From contig CAINVQ010000023.1 in NCBI GenBank assembly GCA_903854175.1, positions 1-6,601 on the forward strand: a DNA stretch of 6,601 bases. Direction: 5' to 3'. A program made the position numbers and the translations under genes. The stretch comes from an uncultured Actinomycetes bacterium (GTDB lineage: Bacteria > Actinomycetota > Acidimicrobiia > Acidimicrobiales > RAAP-2). The notes under the pieces are model-generated. The model ran no database searches. It was not told the DNA's origin and saw only the letters and a program-made list of their open reading frames with translations. Of the stretch, positions 6,292 to 6,601 are shown piece by piece (position 1 is the first letter of the stretch; each line of letters opens with the position of its first letter).

Positions 6292-6601
6292 GATCTCACA
6301 TACACTCAAGAATCAGAAGCATTCCGCGCCGAAATTAGGTCGTGGCTAGAAGCGAATCTCCCTAAGGGATGGTTCGAACCCGGATTCAAAATGTCCCCAG
6401 AAGAGCGAGCAGCATTCAACGCAGGTTGGACCGCGAAGCTTTTCGAAGGTGGATGGATCTGCGCAGGCTGGCCTCAAGAATACGGCGGCAAGGGACTATC
6501 TCTTATCGAGCTAGTTGTACTCAACGAAGAGTTCGCACGTGCAGAAGCACCAATGCGCGCTGACTTCTTTGGTGACACTCTTGTTGGACCAACAATTCTT
6601 C
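6289..6601 (+). CDS. Acyl-CoA dehydrogenase, N-terminal part (3' truncated by window edge)
   Basis: The frame opens with ATG at 6289 (MDLTYTQESEAFRAEIRSWL) and stays open to the end of the window, giving 104 complete codons; full-length family members are about 380-400 residues. The N-terminal helical domain of an FAD-dependent acyl-CoA dehydrogenase is clear: the opening amphipathic helix, then LFEGGWICAGWPQEYGGKGLS at about 50-70, followed by the LNEEFARAEAP helix. These enzymes oxidise acyl-CoA thioesters to 2-enoyl-CoA. The FAD-binding and catalytic-base regions lie beyond the window. The GWPQEYGGKG form and the ARAEAP segment resemble actinobacterial FadE-type enzymes, including those for branched or steroid side chains, but substrate cannot be assigned. 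It is divergent from the glycosyltransferase and probably unrelated to that operon. The start is supported by the promoter spacing and the normal family N-terminus. Confidence 0.9.
   Translation, partial: MDLTYTQESEAFRAEIRSWLEANLPKGWFEPGFKMSPEERAAFNAGWTAKLFEGGWICAGWPQEYGGKGLSLIELVVLNEEFARAEAPMRADFFGDTLVGPTIL

Noticed and set aside
6369..6563. 64-codon plus-strand open frame at the right edge
   Set aside because: It is an Arg-rich out-of-frame shadow of the acyl-CoA dehydrogenase, whose true frame runs from 6289 past the window end.

Overview
The window looks like part of an actinobacterial chromosome. Every gene resembles a family I know from Actinomycetota: an M1 peptidase, a Gdt1-type membrane protein carrying the ELPDK and E-x-GD-x-TQ motif variants, and a GT4 / methyltransferase / alpha-alpha-toroid trio. 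The base composition is moderate (about half G+C by eye), GTG and TTG starts are used, and one promoter looks leaderless. A free-living aquatic actinobacterium, perhaps an Acidimicrobiia-like lineage, would fit, but that placement is an inference. Coding density is very high. The only real intergenic gap is about 104 bp.

Left block, plus strand (1-3029): the 3' two thirds of an M1 zinc aminopeptidase (start outside the window); a six-helix Gdt1/TMEM165-family cation transporter starting with GTG 9 bp later; and, overlapping it by 4 bp (ATGA), a class I methyltransferase of the metal-dependent O-methyltransferase type. These three are probably cotranscribed.

Middle block, minus strand (3022-6184): read in transcription order, a GT4 glycosyltransferase, a second class I methyltransferase and a helical-toroid protein of the kind usually labelled 'prenyltransferase'. 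They are joined by a 1-bp stop/start overlap and a 2-bp gap, so they form a tightly coupled three-gene operon. The operon runs convergently into the left block. The two final genes overlap by 8 bp at the palindrome TTAATTAA, which contains both stop codons.

Right edge, plus strand (6289-6601): the first 104 codons of an acyl-CoA dehydrogenase, divergent from the glycosyltransferase. Its ATG lies 7 nt behind a TATAGT box, as in a leaderless actinobacterial promoter, and that box is flanked by a 5-bp inverted repeat.

The most interesting part is the minus-strand trio together with the convergent methyltransferase. The gene content suggests synthesis and modification of a methylated glycan or glycolipid, but the product is unknown to me and this is inference. 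I found no RNA genes, insertion sequences, CRISPR arrays or phage features.
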